Below, in pieces: positions 44,376 to 54,404 of a stretch of 64,000 bases of DNA (within the stretch, counting starts at the first letter, position 1; every line of letters begins with the position of its first letter). The position numbers and the translations under genes were made by a program. Where the stretch lies: positions 62,001-126,000 of the forward strand of contig QHSX01000044.1 in NCBI GenBank assembly GCA_003221695.1, read 5' to 3'. Source of the stretch: Candidatus Rokuibacteriota bacterium (GTDB taxonomy: Bacteria; Methylomirabilota; Methylomirabilia; Rokubacteriales; CSP1-6). Below the pieces are notes generated by a model that saw only the letters and a list, made by a program, of their open reading frames with translations, did not search any database and was not told the origin of the DNA.

Positions 44376-44381
44376 AGTATA
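44376..44381 (-). promoter_or_regulatory. -10 box of the LOG gene, leaderless arrangement
   Basis: TATACT on the minus strand is followed by seven bases and the GTG start (44368). The box overlaps the region just upstream of the DMT stop, so this gene can be expressed apart from arsM. Confidence 0.5.
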
Positions 44382-44384
44382 CCG

Positions 44385-45263
44385 TCACCGCGCCCTGCTG
44401 CCGAATGCCAGCAGGACGCCGCCGACGATCAGCGCGCCGCCGGCAAGCGTGAAGCCCGTCAGCGGCTCGCCCAGGAGGATGACCCCGAGCCCGGCCCCCG
44501 CCACGGGCTGGACGCAGAGGAAGATCGCCGCGCGCGGGGCCTCGACCCGTCGGAGCGCCCAGTTCCACACGAGGTAGCCGAGCCCCGTGACGACGACGCC
44601 GAGATAGAGCGTCCCGGCAACCGCCGCCCGGCTCCAGACCGGGCGCTGCCCGGCGAGCCACTCGCCGAGCGCCAGCGGCAGCATCGCCACGGCGCCCCAC
44701 AGGAGCGACGAGGCCGTGACCCGTCCGGCCGCGTGACGGACGAGGACGCGACGGCCGAGGAGCGAGTAGGAGGCGTAGGCAAGCGCCGAGAGGACCAGCA
44801 GCAGGTCGCCGCGCCAGTGGGGAACGAGCTGCCGCGTCACCCCGGGAATGCCGTTGACCACGACGAGGGCCGCGCCGGCCACGGCGAGCGCCGCGCCCAG
44901 GGCCTCGCGCGACGTGAGGCGCTCGTCCAGCAGGGTGGGCCCGAGGAGCATGAGCGCGACGGGCTCGACGACGATCAGCAGCGCGGCGTTCGTCGCCGTC
45001 GAGGCGGCGATCCCCCAGTTGGCCAGGACGAACGCCGCCCCGAAGCCGAGGATGCCCATCCAGGCGATCGTCCACCGGTCGCGCGGCGTGGGTGGCGGGC
45101 TCGCGCTCTCGCGCGCCGGCAGCGGTGAGAGCGCCAGGGAGGCGACGACGAGACGGAGGAGGGCGAGCGTCGCGGGCGGGACGTCGACGAGGGTGACACG
45201 CGTCGCGACATAGGACGTCGCGTAGACGACGTTCGCCGCCAGGAGGACGAGGTAGGCGACGCC
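44385..45263 (-). CDS. DMT-superfamily (EamA) transporter without a conventional start codon
   Basis: The frame encodes an EamA-type permease of about ten helices; the two-repeat layout and LALLRLVVASLAL-type segments are clear. It continues in the same frame straight from the arsM stop TAA (45264-45266), with no ATG, GTG or TTG until the ATG at 45059. Starting there would delete the first two helices (about 68 residues), which are plainly coding (YLVLLAANVVYATSYVATRV). A CTG at 45242, stop-codon readthrough giving an ArsM-transporter fusion, or a sequence error are the options. The substrate is unknown. Confidence 0.75.
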   Translation of the reverse strand, partial: GVAYLVLLAANVVYATSYVATRVTLVDVPPATLALLRLVVASLALSPLPARESASPPPTPRDRWTIAWMGILGFGAAFVLANWGIAASTATNAALLIVVEPVALMLLGPTLLDERLTSREALGAALAVAGAALVVVNGIPGVTRQLVPHWRGDLLLVLSALAYASYSLLGRRVLVRHAAGRVTASSLLWGAVAMLPLALGEWLAGQRPVWSRAAVAGTLYLGVVVTGLGYLVWNWALRRVEAPRAAIFLCVQPVAGAGLGVILLGEPLTGFTLAGGALIVGGVLLAFGSRAR

Positions 45264-46079
45264 TTACCTCGTCGGTTTCTGCGCCCGGACGAACGCGCTC
45301 ATGAACTTGCCGTCCACCTCGGGAGCGATCGCGTCGGTGTCGAGGCCGGCGCCGGCCAGGAACTCGCGCGCGTCCTCGGCACGGTAGATCCGGGTCGGCT
45401 CGACGTCGATCGCCTCGAAGCCTGCCTTCGCGAGCTTCTCCCGGTACTCACGCTCGCCGAGGGCGCCGGCGACGCAGCCGATCCACAACTCGACGCTCTT
45501 GCGGATTGCGGAAGGCATCTCGCCGCGGACGACGACGTCGGAGACGGCGAGCCGACCCCCCGGCCTCAGCACGCGGAACGCCTCGGCAAAGACGCGGTCC
45601 TTGTCCGCCGAGAGATTGATGACACAGTTGGAGATGATGACGTCGACGGACCCGGCCGGCAGCGGGACGTCCTCGATCTCGCCTCGCAGGAACTCGACGT
45701 TCTCGACGCCCGACTTCCGCTGGTTGTCCCGCGCCAGCGCGAGCATCTCGTCGGTCATGTCCAGCCCGTACGCCTTGCCCGTCGGCCCGACCCGCTTGGC
45801 GGACAGGAGGACGTCGATGCCCCCACCCGAGCCGAGGTCCAGCACCGTCTCCCCTGGCCGGAGGTCGGCGAGCGCCGTCGGGTTGCCGCAGCCGAGCGAC
45901 GCGACGACCGCCTCCGCGGGAAGCCCCGCCGTCTCGCCGGCTGCGTAGAGGTTCGTCGTGATCGGGTCGCACTCGCTCCGGCCCGGGGTGCTTCCGCAGC
46001 AGGCGCCGCCGCTCGTGACCCGCTGAGCCGCCCGCCCGTACTTCTCCTTGACGATCTGCTTGAGGGTCTCGTCCGCCAT
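45264..46079 (-). CDS. arsM: Arsenite S-adenosylmethionine methyltransferase
   Basis: A 271-residue enzyme that methylates arsenite stepwise. SAM motif I is VLDLGSGGGIDVLLSAKRVG. The arsenic-binding cysteines are in GGACCGST, in SLGCGNP, and in ELWIGCVAGAL; the last two positions correspond to the conserved ArsM pair. The gene has its own promoter and GGAGG ribosome site. No arsR, arsB or arsC is next to it, but a Pit phosphate transporter, a known route of arsenate entry, lies just upstream. Confidence 0.94.
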   Translation of the reverse strand: MADETLKQIVKEKYGRAAQRVTSGGACCGSTPGRSECDPITTNLYAAGETAGLPAEAVVASLGCGNPTALADLRPGETVLDLGSGGGIDVLLSAKRVGPTGKAYGLDMTDEMLALARDNQRKSGVENVEFLRGEIEDVPLPAGSVDVIISNCVINLSADKDRVFAEAFRVLRPGGRLAVSDVVVRGEMPSAIRKSVELWIGCVAGALGEREYREKLAKAGFEAIDVEPTRIYRAEDAREFLAGAGLDTDAIAPEVDGKFMSAFVRAQKPTR

Positions 46080-46120
46080 GCCGTTCCTCCTCCGATCGGG
46101 TCTCCGCTCGAGTGCCGCCG

Positions 46121-46150
46121 ATCATATCTCGACAATTCGATAAATGTCAA
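46121..46150 (-). promoter_or_regulatory. Strong promoter of arsM with overlapping dyad
   Basis: On the minus strand TTGACA (46145-46150) and TATGAT (46121-46126) are 18 bases apart, close to consensus. The spacer contains TATCGA-ATTG-TCGAGATA, a partial dyad between -35 and -10 where a repressor such as ArsR could bind. No arsR gene is seen in the window. Confidence 0.65.
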
Positions 46151-46178
46151 ACTATTTCTGGCGGCCGGGCGACCCGGC

Positions 46179-46247
46179 TTATCCACTGCCATCCACAACG
46201 GCTAACCCATTGCGAAACCGGCGCTTGCCGGGGCTGGTCGTGGATAA
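46179..46247. repeat. Inverted repeat with DnaA-box-like 9-mers
   Basis: TTATCCACT (46179-46187) and, inverted, TTATCCACG (46239-46247) each differ by one base from the DnaA consensus TTATCCACA. A third, CCATCCACA, is at 46189-46197. The surrounding CCCGGCTTATCCAC and GTGGATAACTCGGG are mutually inverted with two mismatches. It lies between pit and arsM. No origin genes are nearby. Confidence 0.4.
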
Positions 46248-46303
46248 CTCGGGCCGGGACGGCGCTGGTCTGACCTGTCTAGACAATCGCGCCGCGCGCT
46301 CTC

Positions 46304-47296
46304 TCAGGCGCCGAGCAGGCGGAGCGCGAACCACGTGGCCCCGGCGACGAGCGCTGACGCCGGGATCGTGAGGATCCACGCCCAGACGATGCGGCCGGCC
46401 ACCCCCCAGCGCACGGCGGAGAAGCGCTGGATCGCGCCGACTCCCATGATCGAGCCGGTGATCGTGTGCGTGGTGCTCACGGGAATACCGGCGAAGGCGG
46501 TGCCGATCAGCGTGATCGCGCCGGCGGTCTCGGCGCAGAAGCCGCCGAAGGGGCGGAGCTTGGTGATGCGCATGCCCATGGTCTTCACGATCCGCCAGCC
46601 TCCGGCCATCGTACCGAGCCCGAGGGCCGCGTGCGCCGCGAGCACGACCCAGAACGGAACGTAGAACTCGGGGCCGAGGTGGCCCGTCGTGAAGAGCAGG
46701 ACCGCGATGATCCCCATCGTCTTCTGCGCGTCGTTGGTGCCGTGACCGAGGCTGTAGGCGGCGGCCGACACGAGCTGGCCGCGGCGGAAGACGCGATCCA
46801 CGCGACCCGGCGTCTGGTTCCTGAACGTCCAGAGCGTGAGCAACATCATCGCAAACCCGATGAGGAGCCCGATCAGCGGCGCGAGCACCATGAAGACGCC
46901 GATCTTGACGAGCCCGCCCACGACCAGCCCCCCGAATCCGGCTTTCACGATGGCCGCCCCGGCGAAGCCTCCGATGAGCGCGTGCGACGAGCTGGTCGGG
47001 AGCCCCCAGTACCAGGTGACGAGGTCCCAGACGATCGCGCCGACCAGCCCCGCGAGGATCACCCACTGGTCGATGACGCTCGTCTCCACGACGCCCTTGC
47101 CGACGGTGCGAGCGACGCTGACGCCGAAGCCGAAGGCCGCGACGAAGTTGAAGAACGCCGCCCACACGACGGCCTGGAGCGGCGTCAGCACGCGGGTCGA
47201 GACGACCGTGGCGATGGAGTTGGCGGCGTCGTGAAAGCCGTTGATGAAGTCGAAGACGAGCGCGACGACGATGATGAAGACGACGGTGGTCAGCAC
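46304..47296 (-). CDS. pit: Inorganic phosphate transporter, Pit family
   Basis: A 330-residue proton-phosphate symporter. The duplicated PiT signature is present near both ends: FINGFHDAANSIATVVSTR and GHGTNDAQKTMGI. Ten or so membrane helices are apparent. It starts 16 bases after the DUF47 stop, the usual pairing. It may import arsenate too, which makes the neighbouring arsM of interest. Confidence 0.94.
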   Translation of the reverse strand: MLTTVVFIIVVALVFDFINGFHDAANSIATVVSTRVLTPLQAVVWAAFFNFVAAFGFGVSVARTVGKGVVETSVIDQWVILAGLVGAIVWDLVTWYWGLPTSSSHALIGGFAGAAIVKAGFGGLVVGGLVKIGVFMVLAPLIGLLIGFAMMLLTLWTFRNQTPGRVDRVFRRGQLVSAAAYSLGHGTNDAQKTMGIIAVLLFTTGHLGPEFYVPFWVVLAAHAALGLGTMAGGWRIVKTMGMRITKLRPFGGFCAETAGAITLIGTAFAGIPVSTTHTITGSIMGVGAIQRFSAVRWGVAGRIVWAWILTIPASALVAGATWFALRLLGA

Positions 47297-47312
47297 GGGG
47301 TGGACGCGGTGC

Positions 47313-47930
47313 TCAGGCCATCTTGAGGATGATTCCCTCGATCACGTTCGCCACGTCCTCGCAGCGGTCGGTGACGGCTTCGAGCGTCTCATAGATCTCC
47401 TTCCACTTGATCACCTCGATCGGGTCCGGCTCCTCGTCGAACATCGCGGCGAGGCTCTCCCGCAGCAGGCTGTCGGCGCGGTTCTCGAGCCGGTTCACCT
47501 CCACGGCGTGCTCGTGGAAGCCCGGGTCCATCGTGCGCAGGCACCGAATGCAGCGGTCCATCGACGCCACCTGGGCCATGATCACCTCGACCATCGCCCG
47601 GCACGCCGAGGTCGGCTCCTTGATCCGGTAGACGATCAGCCTCTCCGCGGCCGCCTCGATGTAGTCGAGCACGTCGTCGAGGCGGGTCGCGAGGTCGTGG
47701 ATGTCCTCGCGGTCGATCGGCGTGATGAACGTCGTGTTGAGCCGCCGGACGATCTCGTGGGTGATCTGGTCGCCCGCATGCTCGACCTCTTTGATCGCGG
47801 AGGCCTTGGCCCGGGCGTCGGAGAAGGCGTGGACCAGCTCGTGGAGGAGGCCGGTGGCGCGGATAATATTCTGAGACTGCGCCTCGAAGTAGTCGAAGAA
47901 GCGGACTTCCTTCGGGATCAGGTTAAACAT
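47313..47930 (-). CDS. DUF47 (PhoU-like) protein
   Basis: A 205-residue helical-bundle protein of the DUF47 family that usually accompanies Pit transporters and adjusts their activity. I chose the ATG at 47930 (MFNLIPKEVRFFDYFEAQS); the open frame upstream overlaps ureD. Metal-binding-type motifs EHAGDQITHEI and DREDIHDLATRLDDVLDYIE are visible. It starts only 19 bases after the ureD stop, so the phosphate genes may be read from the urease operon. Confidence 0.92.
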   Translation of the reverse strand: MFNLIPKEVRFFDYFEAQSQNIIRATGLLHELVHAFSDARAKASAIKEVEHAGDQITHEIVRRLNTTFITPIDREDIHDLATRLDDVLDYIEAAAERLIVYRIKEPTSACRAMVEVIMAQVASMDRCIRCLRTMDPGFHEHAVEVNRLENRADSLLRESLAAMFDEEPDPIEVIKWKEIYETLEAVTDRCEDVANVIEGIILKMA

Positions 47931-47949
47931 AGCGCCGTCCGAGAGTCTA

Positions 47950-48846
47950 TCACGCCTTGCGCAGTGCGAGTGCGGGAAGCCCGAGGAGCTCACGCCGCGC
48001 GACCGCCCAGAGCGCCTCGAAGAGCGCCGTGAGGGCGGGGGCGCTCGCGGCGAGGCAGCGGACGACCGCGCCCCGACGCGGGAGCGCGCCCACGCCTCCG
48101 ACGGCGCCAGGGGTCTCTTCGAGTACCCGCCCGGCGGCGACGGCGAAGGCGTCGAGCCCCGAGTCGGCGACGACCACGAACGAGCCGAAGTACGGGTGCC
48201 CCTCGACGAATCCGAGCCCTTCCACCGCCCGGGCCGCCGTCAGCACGAAGCGGTCGTGGAGGATGGGGCCGCGGTGGTCGCGCACGGTGACGGTGCTCTC
48301 GAGGAGCGCGAACCGCCACACCTCGCCGCGCGCGACGCGACCCGCGGCGAAGGCGTCCATCAGGAGCAGCGTGGCGCCGTCGCCCACCTCGCAGTCGATG
48401 GCCTGACGGAAGGCCGAGTCCGCGAACGGGATGGTGTGGTCGGGAACCCACTCGAGAATGGCGCCGGCCTCCAGGCGGAGGCGCACACGCTGCTCGGCTG
48501 CGGCGCCCGCCGTGCGATAGACCTTCGTGGCCGACGGCGTCGTGAGACAGCCGTGGGCGGCTCGCCCGAGGGTGACGTCGATGGCGAGCCGATCGCCGCC
48601 GACGAGCCCGCCCGTCGGGTTCAGAACGGAGACGACTGCGGCGGGGCCGCCGAGCGCCAGCGGGGCCAACACCTGGAGCGGCAGCGCATACCGGCACCGT
48701 CCCAGGACGGTCGTCCCGGCCCGCCGCTCGAGGGTGAGCGCAAGCGTGCCGTCTCGCCCGACCCGCGCGGGCTCGAGGTCAGCGGGATGCGGGTACCAGC
48801 AGGAGGTCGTGGCGGATCCAGGAGAGGACCGCATCGACTCCCTCAC
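47950..48846 (-). CDS. ureD: Urease accessory protein UreD (UreH)
   Basis: An accessory protein of up to 298 residues that binds apo-urease and helps deliver nickel. Family features are [19 protein letters not shown] and [11 protein letters not shown], and [17 protein letters not shown]. It starts within the ureG 3' end; GTG at 48846 or ATG at 48834. In this cluster it comes last, after ureG, rather than first as in the Klebsiella order. Confidence 0.92.
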   Translation of the reverse strand: MRESMRSSPGSATTSCWYPHPADLEPARVGRDGTLALTLERRAGTTVLGRCRYALPLQVLAPLALGGPAAVVSVLNPTGGLVGGDRLAIDVTLGRAAHGCLTTPSATKVYRTAGAAAEQRVRLRLEAGAILEWVPDHTIPFADSAFRQAIDCEVGDGATLLLMDAFAAGRVARGEVWRFALLESTVTVRDHRGPILHDRFVLTAARAVEGLGFVEGHPYFGSFVVVADSGLDAFAVAAGRVLEETPGAVGGVGALPRRGAVVRCLAASAPALTALFEALWAVARRELLGLPALALRKA

Positions 48847-49414
48847 CCGTCTTGAGGTTTGTGAACACGAAGGGGCGCCCGCCGCGCATCCGGCGCGCGT
48901 CGCGCTCCATGACGGTCAGGTCGGCGCCGACGTGCGGTGCCAGGTCGATCTTGTTGATGAGGAGCAGGTCCGAGCGCACGATGCCGGGCCCGCCCTTGCG
49001 CGGGATCTTCTCGCCCTCCGCGACGTCGATGACGTAGATCGTGGCGTCCACGAGCTCGGGGCTGAACGTCGCGGCCAGATTATCGCCGCCGCTTTCGATC
49101 AAGAGCAGGTCGAGCTTGGGAAATTCCCTCATGAGAAGATGCGTCGCCTCAAGGTTCACGGACGCGTCTTCCCGGATCGCCGTGTGGGGGCAGCCGCCCG
49201 TCTCGACGCCGACGACCCGCGCGGCCGGCAGGGCGCCGCGCCGGACCAGAAACTCCGCGTCCTCCTTCGTGTAGATGTCGTTGGTGATCACGGCCATGTC
49301 GAGCCCGTCGCGCAGCCTCAAGCACAGCGCCTCGGTCAGCGCGGTCTTGCCCGAGCCGACGGGACCGCCGATTCCGATCTTCAGCGGGCGCGGGAGGCGG
49401 GACTGCACGCTCAC
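48779..49414 (-). CDS. ureG: Urease accessory GTPase UreG
   Basis: A 211-residue SIMIBI GTPase that powers nickel insertion. P-loop [16 protein letters not shown], the nickel motif [17 protein letters not shown] (the CPH element), and [13 protein letters not shown] are intact. I start it at GTG 49414, which overlaps the ureF stop; a GTG at 49408 is an alternative. The open frame further upstream shadows ureF. Confidence 0.95.
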   Translation of the reverse strand: MSVQSRLPRPLKIGIGGPVGSGKTALTEALCLRLRDGLDMAVITNDIYTKEDAEFLVRRGALPAARVVGVETGGCPHTAIREDASVNLEATHLLMREFPKLDLLLIESGGDNLAATFSPELVDATIYVIDVAEGEKIPRKGGPGIVRSDLLLINKIDLAPHVGADLTVMERDARRMRGGRPFVFTNLKTGEGVDAVLSWIRHDLLLVPASR

Positions 49415-50100
49415 GACCTGAACAGCCTCGTGTCGAGCGTTGCGTGGCGGAGCCCCGCCAGCTCGAGACCGGGGTTGAAGCTCCACAGGTCGTCGACCTC
49501 CCGCGCGACCGCCTCGGAGCCGAGCCGCGCGATCGCCGGGCGCAGCCGGGCGAGGACGCACTGTCCGTGCACCTGGCCGAGGGCGATCAGGCGGAGCCCC
49601 GCACCGACCAGCAACACCGCCGTCGAGTAGAGGTAGGCGACCGCGGCCCGCTCGGCGTCGGCGCCCGCGCGGCCCAACGCGCAGCCGAAGGCAACGGCGT
49701 GATGACCGGGTGTCGAGCGGGCCTCGACCGCGCTGAGGAGCTCGGCGAGGAACCGATCGTCGTCGAGGGCGGACGCGGCGCGGAGCGTCTGGCGCCCCAT
49801 CTGGCGGCTCGCGGCCCGGAACTCGGGGACGCACTTCATCGCGTCGAGCCGGGCGTCGAGGGCGACGGCTCCCGCGACGTCGCCGCGTGCGGCGAGCCGG
49901 GTCGCGTGCGCCACCACCACGGCGTCGCACGGCCCCGCGCTCCCCTCGAGGTGGGCGACGACGAACGCCTCGAGACCGGCCGCGTCGACGACACGCCCCT
50001 CCTGCACGTACGTCTCGAGGCCGAACGAATGGACGAAGCCGCCGGCGGGGAAGAGACCATCGGCGAGCTGGAGGAGCGCCAGAAACGCGGGATCAGTCAT
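49411..50100 (-). CDS. ureF: Urease accessory protein UreF
   Basis: A 229-residue all-helical protein that acts as the gatekeeper between UreG and the UreD-urease complex. [21 protein letters not shown] and [14 protein letters not shown] are typical. The ATG at 50100 lies within the ureE stop region; an upstream open extension to 50214 shadows ureE. Confidence 0.93.
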   Translation of the reverse strand: MTDPAFLALLQLADGLFPAGGFVHSFGLETYVQEGRVVDAAGLEAFVVAHLEGSAGPCDAVVVAHATRLAARGDVAGAVALDARLDAMKCVPEFRAASRQMGRQTLRAASALDDDRFLAELLSAVEARSTPGHHAVAFGCALGRAGADAERAAVAYLYSTAVLLVGAGLRLIALGQVHGQCVLARLRPAIARLGSEAVAREVDDLWSFNPGLELAGLRHATLDTRLFRS

Positions 50101-50787
50101 GACGGTGACCCGGGCCGACGGGCACGAACACCGCGGCGCGGCGCTCGAAGACGACGCCAAGCCGCGCGAGGAGCTGGTCCATCGCCGGGTCGTCTGGCAC
50201 CAGGAGCCGCTCACCGTCGAGCGCGAGCATGAAGTGGCGGTTGCCGACCTCGAACGCGACCCGGATCGCCTCCTCGCGCGAGCGCGGCGTGACGACGAGC
50301 ACGGGCTCGGGCGCCGCCTCGACCGCGACGTACCAGCCCGGGCCGACGTGGAGAACGTCGCCGGGTATCAGGACGCTGCCCGTCGGGAGCGCCAGCGCGA
50401 GCGTCCGCCCGGCGCGCGTGGTGACGCGTCGACGCCCCCAGCGCCGCTCTTCCGCGGTGAGCGCGAGCACGTCCCTCTCGAGCCCGACGAGCTCTGTGTC
50501 GTCCACGTGGACGTGCGGCTCGGTGATGATCGGCACGGCAGAGCCGCCGTCGCGATCGTGCCCGCGGCCAGCATCGCTGGTGCGATCGAGCCCTCGGCTC
50601 GATCGAGGCGCACCCGGGGCGGTATCGCGGGCCGGCTCGGGGTCCCTGGTGCGATCGAGCCCCGGGCTCGATCGAGGCGCACCCGGGGCGGTATCGCGGG
50701 CCGGCTCGGGGTCCCTGGTGCGATCGAGCCCTCGGCTCGATCGAGGCGCAGACGGGGGGGTATGGGGGGCCATTTCGGGGCCCCCCA

Positions 50788-50788
<1 letters not shown>
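50093..50788 (-). CDS. ureE: Urease accessory metallochaperone UreE with an N-terminal tandem-repeat extension
   Basis: The core (about residues 85-231) is UreE, the nickel chaperone: PHVHVDDTELVGLERDVL and the metal-site region EVGNRHFMLALDGERLLVP. The gene can start at the ATG 50788, which shares a base with the ureC stop (TAATG). That start adds about 80 residues, mainly three near-identical 23-residue repeats rich in Arg, Asp, Pro and Ser, encoded by a 69-base tandem array. A GTG at 50536 would give the usual length of about 147 residues. No His-rich tail is present, only GPGHRHD. Frame conservation across all repeats favours translation. Confidence 0.88.
50581..50787. repeat. 69-base tandem repeat array, three units, each with a 10-base-pair palindrome
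   Basis: Units start at 50581, 50650 and 50719. Units 1 and 2 differ at two of 69 positions; unit 3 agrees for about 33 bases and then diverges. Each contains CGATCGAGCC and its inverse GGCTCGATCG around three bases. Being a multiple of three the array stays open on the minus strand as the ureE extension. The near identity implies recent duplication. Confidence 0.92.
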
Positions 50789-52502
<1,714 letters not shown>

Positions 52503-52506
<4 letters not shown>

Positions 52507-52853
52507 GGACGCCGCTCCCACGCGGCGAGCCGCGCGAGCGCCTGCTCCCGGCCCGCGCCTTCGGTGAGCGCGTTGAGCCCGAAGACTCGGCGCGCGCCCG
52601 CAAGCTCGACGAGCGTGACGCGTTTTTCGTCGCCGGGCTCGAAGCGGACCGCGGTGCCGGCGGGCACGTTGAGGCGCATGCCGAACGCCTGGGCACGTTC
52701 GAACTTGAGCGCCCGGTTCACCTCGAAGAAGTGGAAGTGGGAACCGATCTGGATCGGCCGGTCGCCCGTGTTCGCCACGGTGAGCTCAACCGTCCGGCGC
52801 CCCGCGTTCGCGACGATATCGCCCTCGCCCAACACGTACTCACCTGGAATCAT
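52503..52853 (-). CDS. ureB: Urease beta subunit
   Basis: A 116-residue structural subunit. [18 protein letters not shown] and [20 protein letters not shown] are canonical. It overlaps both the GNAT gene upstream (14 bases) and ureC downstream (4 bases). Confidence 0.96.
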
Positions 52854-53385
52854 GCGGGTCTCCCTCCAGCAGCTTGTAATAGAAGGCGCTCGGGTCCAGG
52901 CGCCCGTTGGCGCTCCGCGCGTATTTCGGTATCACGCCGGCGAGCGTCCATCCCCCGTCCGCGTAGAGCCGCTCGGCGTGATCGCCGCAGCGCGTATCGA
53001 GCACCAGCGTCGTTCGCCCGAGGCGCCGCGCGTGCTCCTCGGCCGCGCGCATGAGCGCGCGGCCGACCCCCTGGCGCCTGGCCTTCGTGTGCACCATGAC
53101 CTTCGTCACCTCGACGCGATGACGCGCGTTCGGACGCGTCGCCAGCTCGAGCTGCGCCGAACCGACCAGGGCGCCCGCGGCGTCGCGCGCGACCAGCAGC
53201 ACGCGCGCTCCCTCGCGCAGCGCCGCGACCACCGTGCGCCAGTAGGCGTCGGCCTCCCCCGCCGCCAGCGGCGGCACGAAGCCGATCGACGCGCCGCTCT
53301 CCACCGCGTCTGTCAAGAGCGCAGACAGCGCCGGAAGGTCCGGCGCCGCCGCCTCTGCGCTCGACGCCTCGATCGTCACGCGCAC
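52840..53385 (-). CDS. GNAT-family N-acetyltransferase inserted between ureA and ureB
   Basis: A 181-residue acetyltransferase with the acetyl-CoA loop [17 protein letters not shown] preceded by [15 protein letters not shown] start four bases after the ureA stop; it overlaps ureB by 14 bases. Its acceptor is unknown. Similar GNAT genes occur in some urease clusters, where they might acetylate an amine or a urease component; that is inference. The tight overlaps show it is translated as part of the operon rather than a chance insertion. Confidence 0.9.
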   Translation of the reverse strand: MRVTIEASSAEAAAPDLPALSALLTDAVESGASIGFVPPLAAGEADAYWRTVVAALREGARVLLVARDAAGALVGSAQLELATRPNARHRVEVTKVMVHTKARRQGVGRALMRAAEEHARRLGRTTLVLDTRCGDHAERLYADGGWTLAGVIPKYARSANGRLDPSAFYYKLLEGDPHDSR

Positions 53386-53389
53386 GACG

Positions 53390-53692
53390 TCAGCGGATCG
53401 GGTGGTGGATCGTGACGAGCTTGGTGCCGTCGGGGAACGTGCCCTCGACCTGGACCTCGTCGATCATCTCGGGCACGCCCTCCATGACGTCGCCGCGGCC
53501 CAGGACCGAGCGGCCGGCCTCCATCAGTTGGGAGACCGTCCGTCCGTCGCGGATGCCCTCGAGGATCTCCGCCGTGAGCAGCGCCAGCGCCTCGGGATGG
53601 TTGAGCTTGAGGCCGCGCGACCGGCGGCGGCGGGCGACCTCGGCGGCGGTGAAGATCAACAGCTTCTCCTGCTCGCGGGGGGTGAGGTGCAT
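53390..53692 (-). CDS. ureA: Urease gamma subunit
   Basis: A 100-residue subunit. [20 protein letters not shown] and [22 protein letters not shown] (quoted in part) are the family pattern. GGAGG precedes the ATG. It starts 19 bases after the urtE stop, so the urea transporter and urease genes are probably one transcript. Confidence 0.96.
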   Translation of the reverse strand: MHLTPREQEKLLIFTAAEVARRRRSRGLKLNHPEALALLTAEILEGIRDGRTVSQLMEAGRSVLGRGDVMEGVPEMIDEVQVEGTFPDGTKLVTIHHPIR

Positions 53693-53711
53693 CGTCGAAC
53701 CTCCTGCCCGG

Positions 53712-54404
53712 TCAGACGCTGAGCAGCGCGCTCACGGCATTGACATCGAAGGTTTGCCGCTCGCCCTCCAGGGCCACGACACCCTTGTCCATAACATAGA
53801 ATCGATCGCAGATGGCGCGTGCGAACTCGAGGTACTGCTCGACCACCAGGATCGACCGTTGGCCCTCCCGCTTGATCCGCTGCAGCACCTCGGCGATCTC
53901 GTCGACGATGGACGGCTGGATGCCCTCGGTCGGCTCGTCGAGCAGCAGGAGCGCCGGGTCGGCGATCAGCGCCCGCGCGATCGCGAGCTGCTGCTGCTGG
54001 CCGCCGGAGAGGTCCCCGCCGCGCTTGCCGAGCATCCGGGCGAGCCCGGGGAAGAGCGAGAGGGCGTAGTCGAGCTGCGCCGGCGCCGGGGCCTTCTTCC
54101 GGGCGCCGAGCACGAGGTTCTCGCGGACGGTCAGGGCCGAGAAGATCTCACGCCCTTGGGGGACGTAGCCGAGCCCGAGCCGGGCGCGCTCGTAGGGCGG
54201 CCGGCGCGTGATGTCCACGCCGCGGAACGCGATTGTGCCCGTGCGTGGCACGAGGAGCCCGACGACCGTCTTGAGCAGGGTCGTCTTCCCCACGCCGTTG
54301 CGCCCCATCACGCACACCACCTGGCCGTCGCCGACCGTCAGGTCGACGCGCGACAGGATGCGGCTCTCGCCGTAGTAGACGTCGACCCCGCGGACGGTCA
54401 GCAT
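53712..54404 (-). CDS. urtE: Urea ABC transporter ATP-binding protein UrtE
   Basis: A 230-residue LivF-like ATPase. Walker [10 protein letters not shown], signature LSGGQQQ, Walker [16 protein letters not shown]; the last is the UrtE-typical wording. The ATG shares a base with the urtD stop. Confidence 0.95.
   Translation of the reverse strand: MLTVRGVDVYYGESRILSRVDLTVGDGQVVCVMGRNGVGKTTLLKTVVGLLVPRTGTIAFRGVDITRRPPYERARLGLGYVPQGREIFSALTVRENLVLGARKKAPAPAQLDYALSLFPGLARMLGKRGGDLSGGQQQQLAIARALIADPALLLLDEPTEGIQPSIVDEIAEVLQRIKREGQRSILVVEQYLEFARAICDRFYVMDKGVVALEGERQTFDVNAVSALLSV

Noticed and set aside
46179-46247. Replication origin
   Set aside because: DnaA-like 9-mers are imperfect, no A+T-rich unwinding region and no dnaA, dnaN, gyrB or parAB nearby.
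50581-50787. CRISPR array
   Set aside because: The units are contiguous 69-base tandem repeats without unique spacers, and no cas genes are present.
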